This document shows positions 5,595 to 6,619 of a stretch of 6,619 nt of DNA, piece after piece. The notes beneath the pieces were generated by a model. That model was not told the DNA's origin. It saw only the letters and a program-made list of their open reading frames with translations, and searched no databases. Position numbers and translations under genes: made by a program. The DNA is from Candidatus Galloscillospira excrementavium. GTDB lineage: Bacteria; Bacillota; Clostridia; Oscillospirales; Oscillospiraceae. The stretch covers positions 1 through 6,619 of the forward strand of contig DVHW01000259.1 in assembly GCA_018711785.1 (NCBI GenBank), read 5' to 3'. How positions within the stretch are numbered: position 1 is the stretch's first letter; each line of letters opens with the position of its first letter.

Positions 5595-6486
5595 TTTGAT
5601 TTCCGCCGGCGTGTACCGGCTGAGATATTCCAAATTGTTTTATATCCTGCTGGTGCTCCTCGTGGCAGCACTAACGCTGTGTTATATGCAGGCCATCCCG
5701 CAAACGATATCCTTGGAGGGCTCCACTTCGGAAGTGACCCAGGAGGAAGGCTACATGACCGTGGAGTATGCGGAACAGGTTTCCACATATCCGCTAAACT
5801 ACTTCTTTTTTCAATATGTACTGGCCAATTTGATTTCTTGCGGCGTGTTCTGCTCCTTGTTCTTGGGTCCCGAATACGGCGACGGCGTTTTGCGCAACAA
5901 ATTGATCGTGGGCCGGAGCAGGTCCCAGATCTACTTGGGGAACCTGGCCGTCAATGGGCTGTACGGTACGGTCGCTTCGGCGGCGGGGATCTTGACCGGC
6001 CTGTGTGTAGGTGTGCCTATGCTGAAGGGGTTTGGTGAGACAGAACCTTCCACCTTGGTCATGTATGGAATTTTTTCCCTGATCACCACCTGGGCCTGCG
6101 TATCCCTGTTCACTATGGTGACGATGGCCGTCTCTAACCGAGCGGTGGCAGCGGCATCGTGCATCGTACTCGCCTTTGCGCTTTATTTTCTCGCCCAATT
6201 TTTGACCCTTAACCTGTCCCAACCGGAAATGCTCCAGGGAGGTCTGATTTTTGGGCAGGACGGGACCATTCGAATGGCCGACCCGGCCCCTAATCCCAGC
6301 TACATCTCGGGGTTCAAGCGCCAGGTATACCAGTTCCTGTATGAGCTGACCCCCGGCGGACAGTGCTTCCAAATCGTCAACATGAACGCGGAGACACCCT
6401 GGCACTTACCGGTGTACGCCGCCTTGGTCATAGCCCTGACCACCGGCCTGGGCCTGGCAATTTTCCAGAAAAAAGACGTGAAGTAA
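5587..6486 (+). CDS. ABC-2-type transporter permease (first of two)
   Basis: This 299-residue membrane protein should form half of the channel driven by the preceding ATPase. Six hydrophobic segments are visible at about 17-35, 71-94, 121-143, 157-180, 186-208 and 275-293. A large extracytoplasmic loop is predicted after the first (about 36-70) and a hydrophilic stretch after the fifth (about 209-270). The cytoplasmic motif EYGDGVLRNKLIVGRSRSQIY (96-116) is typical of this permease group. I chose the GTG at 5587 over the GTG at 5578 because GGGAGG lies eight bases upstream. The resulting start, MSNLISAGVYRLRYSKLFY, also lines up with the start of the next gene. The N-terminus overlaps the ATPase gene by eight bases. 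Base composition drops noticeably here: about 50% G+C over 5641-5880 against about 67% over 5101-5340 by hand count. Confidence 0.85.
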   Translation: MSNLISAGVYRLRYSKLFYILLVLLVAALTLCYMQAIPQTISLEGSTSEVTQEEGYMTVEYAEQVSTYPLNYFFFQYVLANLISCGVFCSLFLGPEYGDGVLRNKLIVGRSRSQIYLGNLAVNGLYGTVASAAGILTGLCVGVPMLKGFGETEPSTLVMYGIFSLITTWACVSLFTMVTMAVSNRAVAAASCIVLAFALYFLAQFLTLNLSQPEMLQGGLIFGQDGTIRMADPAPNPSYISGFKRQVYQFLYELTPGGQCFQIVNMNAETPWHLPVYAALVIALTTGLGLAIFQKKDVK

Positions 6487-6498
6487 GGAGGAGGAGAT

Positions 6499-6619
6499 AT
6501 GGCGAACTTACTGTCCGCTAACTTTTACCGCCTCTTTCGCAGCAAGGTATTCTATGTGGGCATCCTTGCCGCTGTGGTGGTGGAGGTCTACAGCCTGCTG
6601 ACCGGGTACCAGTCCACTT
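6499..6619 (+). CDS. Second ABC-2-type permease, truncated by the window edge
   Basis: Only the first 40 codons are present. The ATG at 6499 follows an AGGAGGAGGAG tract that starts right after the stop of the first permease, leaving 12 nt between genes. The visible N-terminus, MANLLSANFYRLFRSKVFYV, matches the start of the first permease at 11 of 18 positions, and a hydrophobic segment begins near residue 18. The two are therefore paralogous tandem permeases, as in LanE/LanG pairs. Full length, the remaining helices and any histidine kinase gene further on cannot be seen. Confidence 0.82.
   Translation, partial: MANLLSANFYRLFRSKVFYVGILAAVVVEVYSLLTGYQST

Noticed and set aside
4680..6619. BceAB-type bacitracin transporter
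   Set aside because: BceB-type permeases are single proteins of about 600 residues or more with ten helices. Here there are two roughly 300-residue ABC-2-type permeases, which fits LanFEG/BcrAB better.

Overview
This 6.6 kb window looks chromosomal and comes from a high-GC Firmicute. The likeliest source is a gut Oscillospiraceae-type clostridium (Flavonifractor/Intestinimonas-like). That placement is inferred from GC-rich codon use, strong AAGGAGG-type ribosome binding sites, several GTG starts and a pair of genes for Amadori-product (fructosamine) breakdown. No tRNA, rRNA, CRISPR array, transposase or phage gene was seen.

Left part (about 1-2127, minus strand): a two-gene operon, frlD (PfkB-family fructosamine 6-kinase) followed 26 nt later by frlB (SIS-domain fructosamine-6-phosphate deglycase). 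A TATAAT promoter lies upstream and a strong bidirectional terminator lies downstream. Together the two enzymes would phosphorylate an imported sugar-amine conjugate such as fructoselysine and split it into glucose 6-phosphate plus the free amine or amino acid. No transporter or regulator for the substrate is in the window. A second hairpin almost identical to the operon's terminator lies just upstream of the operon.

Middle part (2164-3744, minus strand): a cytoplasmic type-B carboxylesterase with a complete Ser/Glu/His triad. It is read from a strong promoter in an AT-rich 186-bp divergent intergenic region (3745-3930).

Right part (3931-6619, plus strand): an OmpR-family response regulator, then an ABC ATPase, a six-helix ABC-2-type permease, and a second paralogous permease cut off by the window edge. 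The ATPase has Glu in place of the Q-loop Gln (the 'E-loop' described for lantibiotic-immunity LanF proteins). The gene layout resembles LanFEG/BcrAB antimicrobial-peptide immunity exporters. Between the regulator and the ATPase gene lie four tandem TCTTGAC-like heptamers with a period of 11-12 bp, just upstream of an extended -10 promoter. This is probably the operator through which the regulator switches on the transporter. No histidine kinase is visible in the window.

The most interesting part is this regulator, heptamer array and E-loop exporter module. It is recognisable by family, but its inducing signal and its operator appear specific to this lineage.
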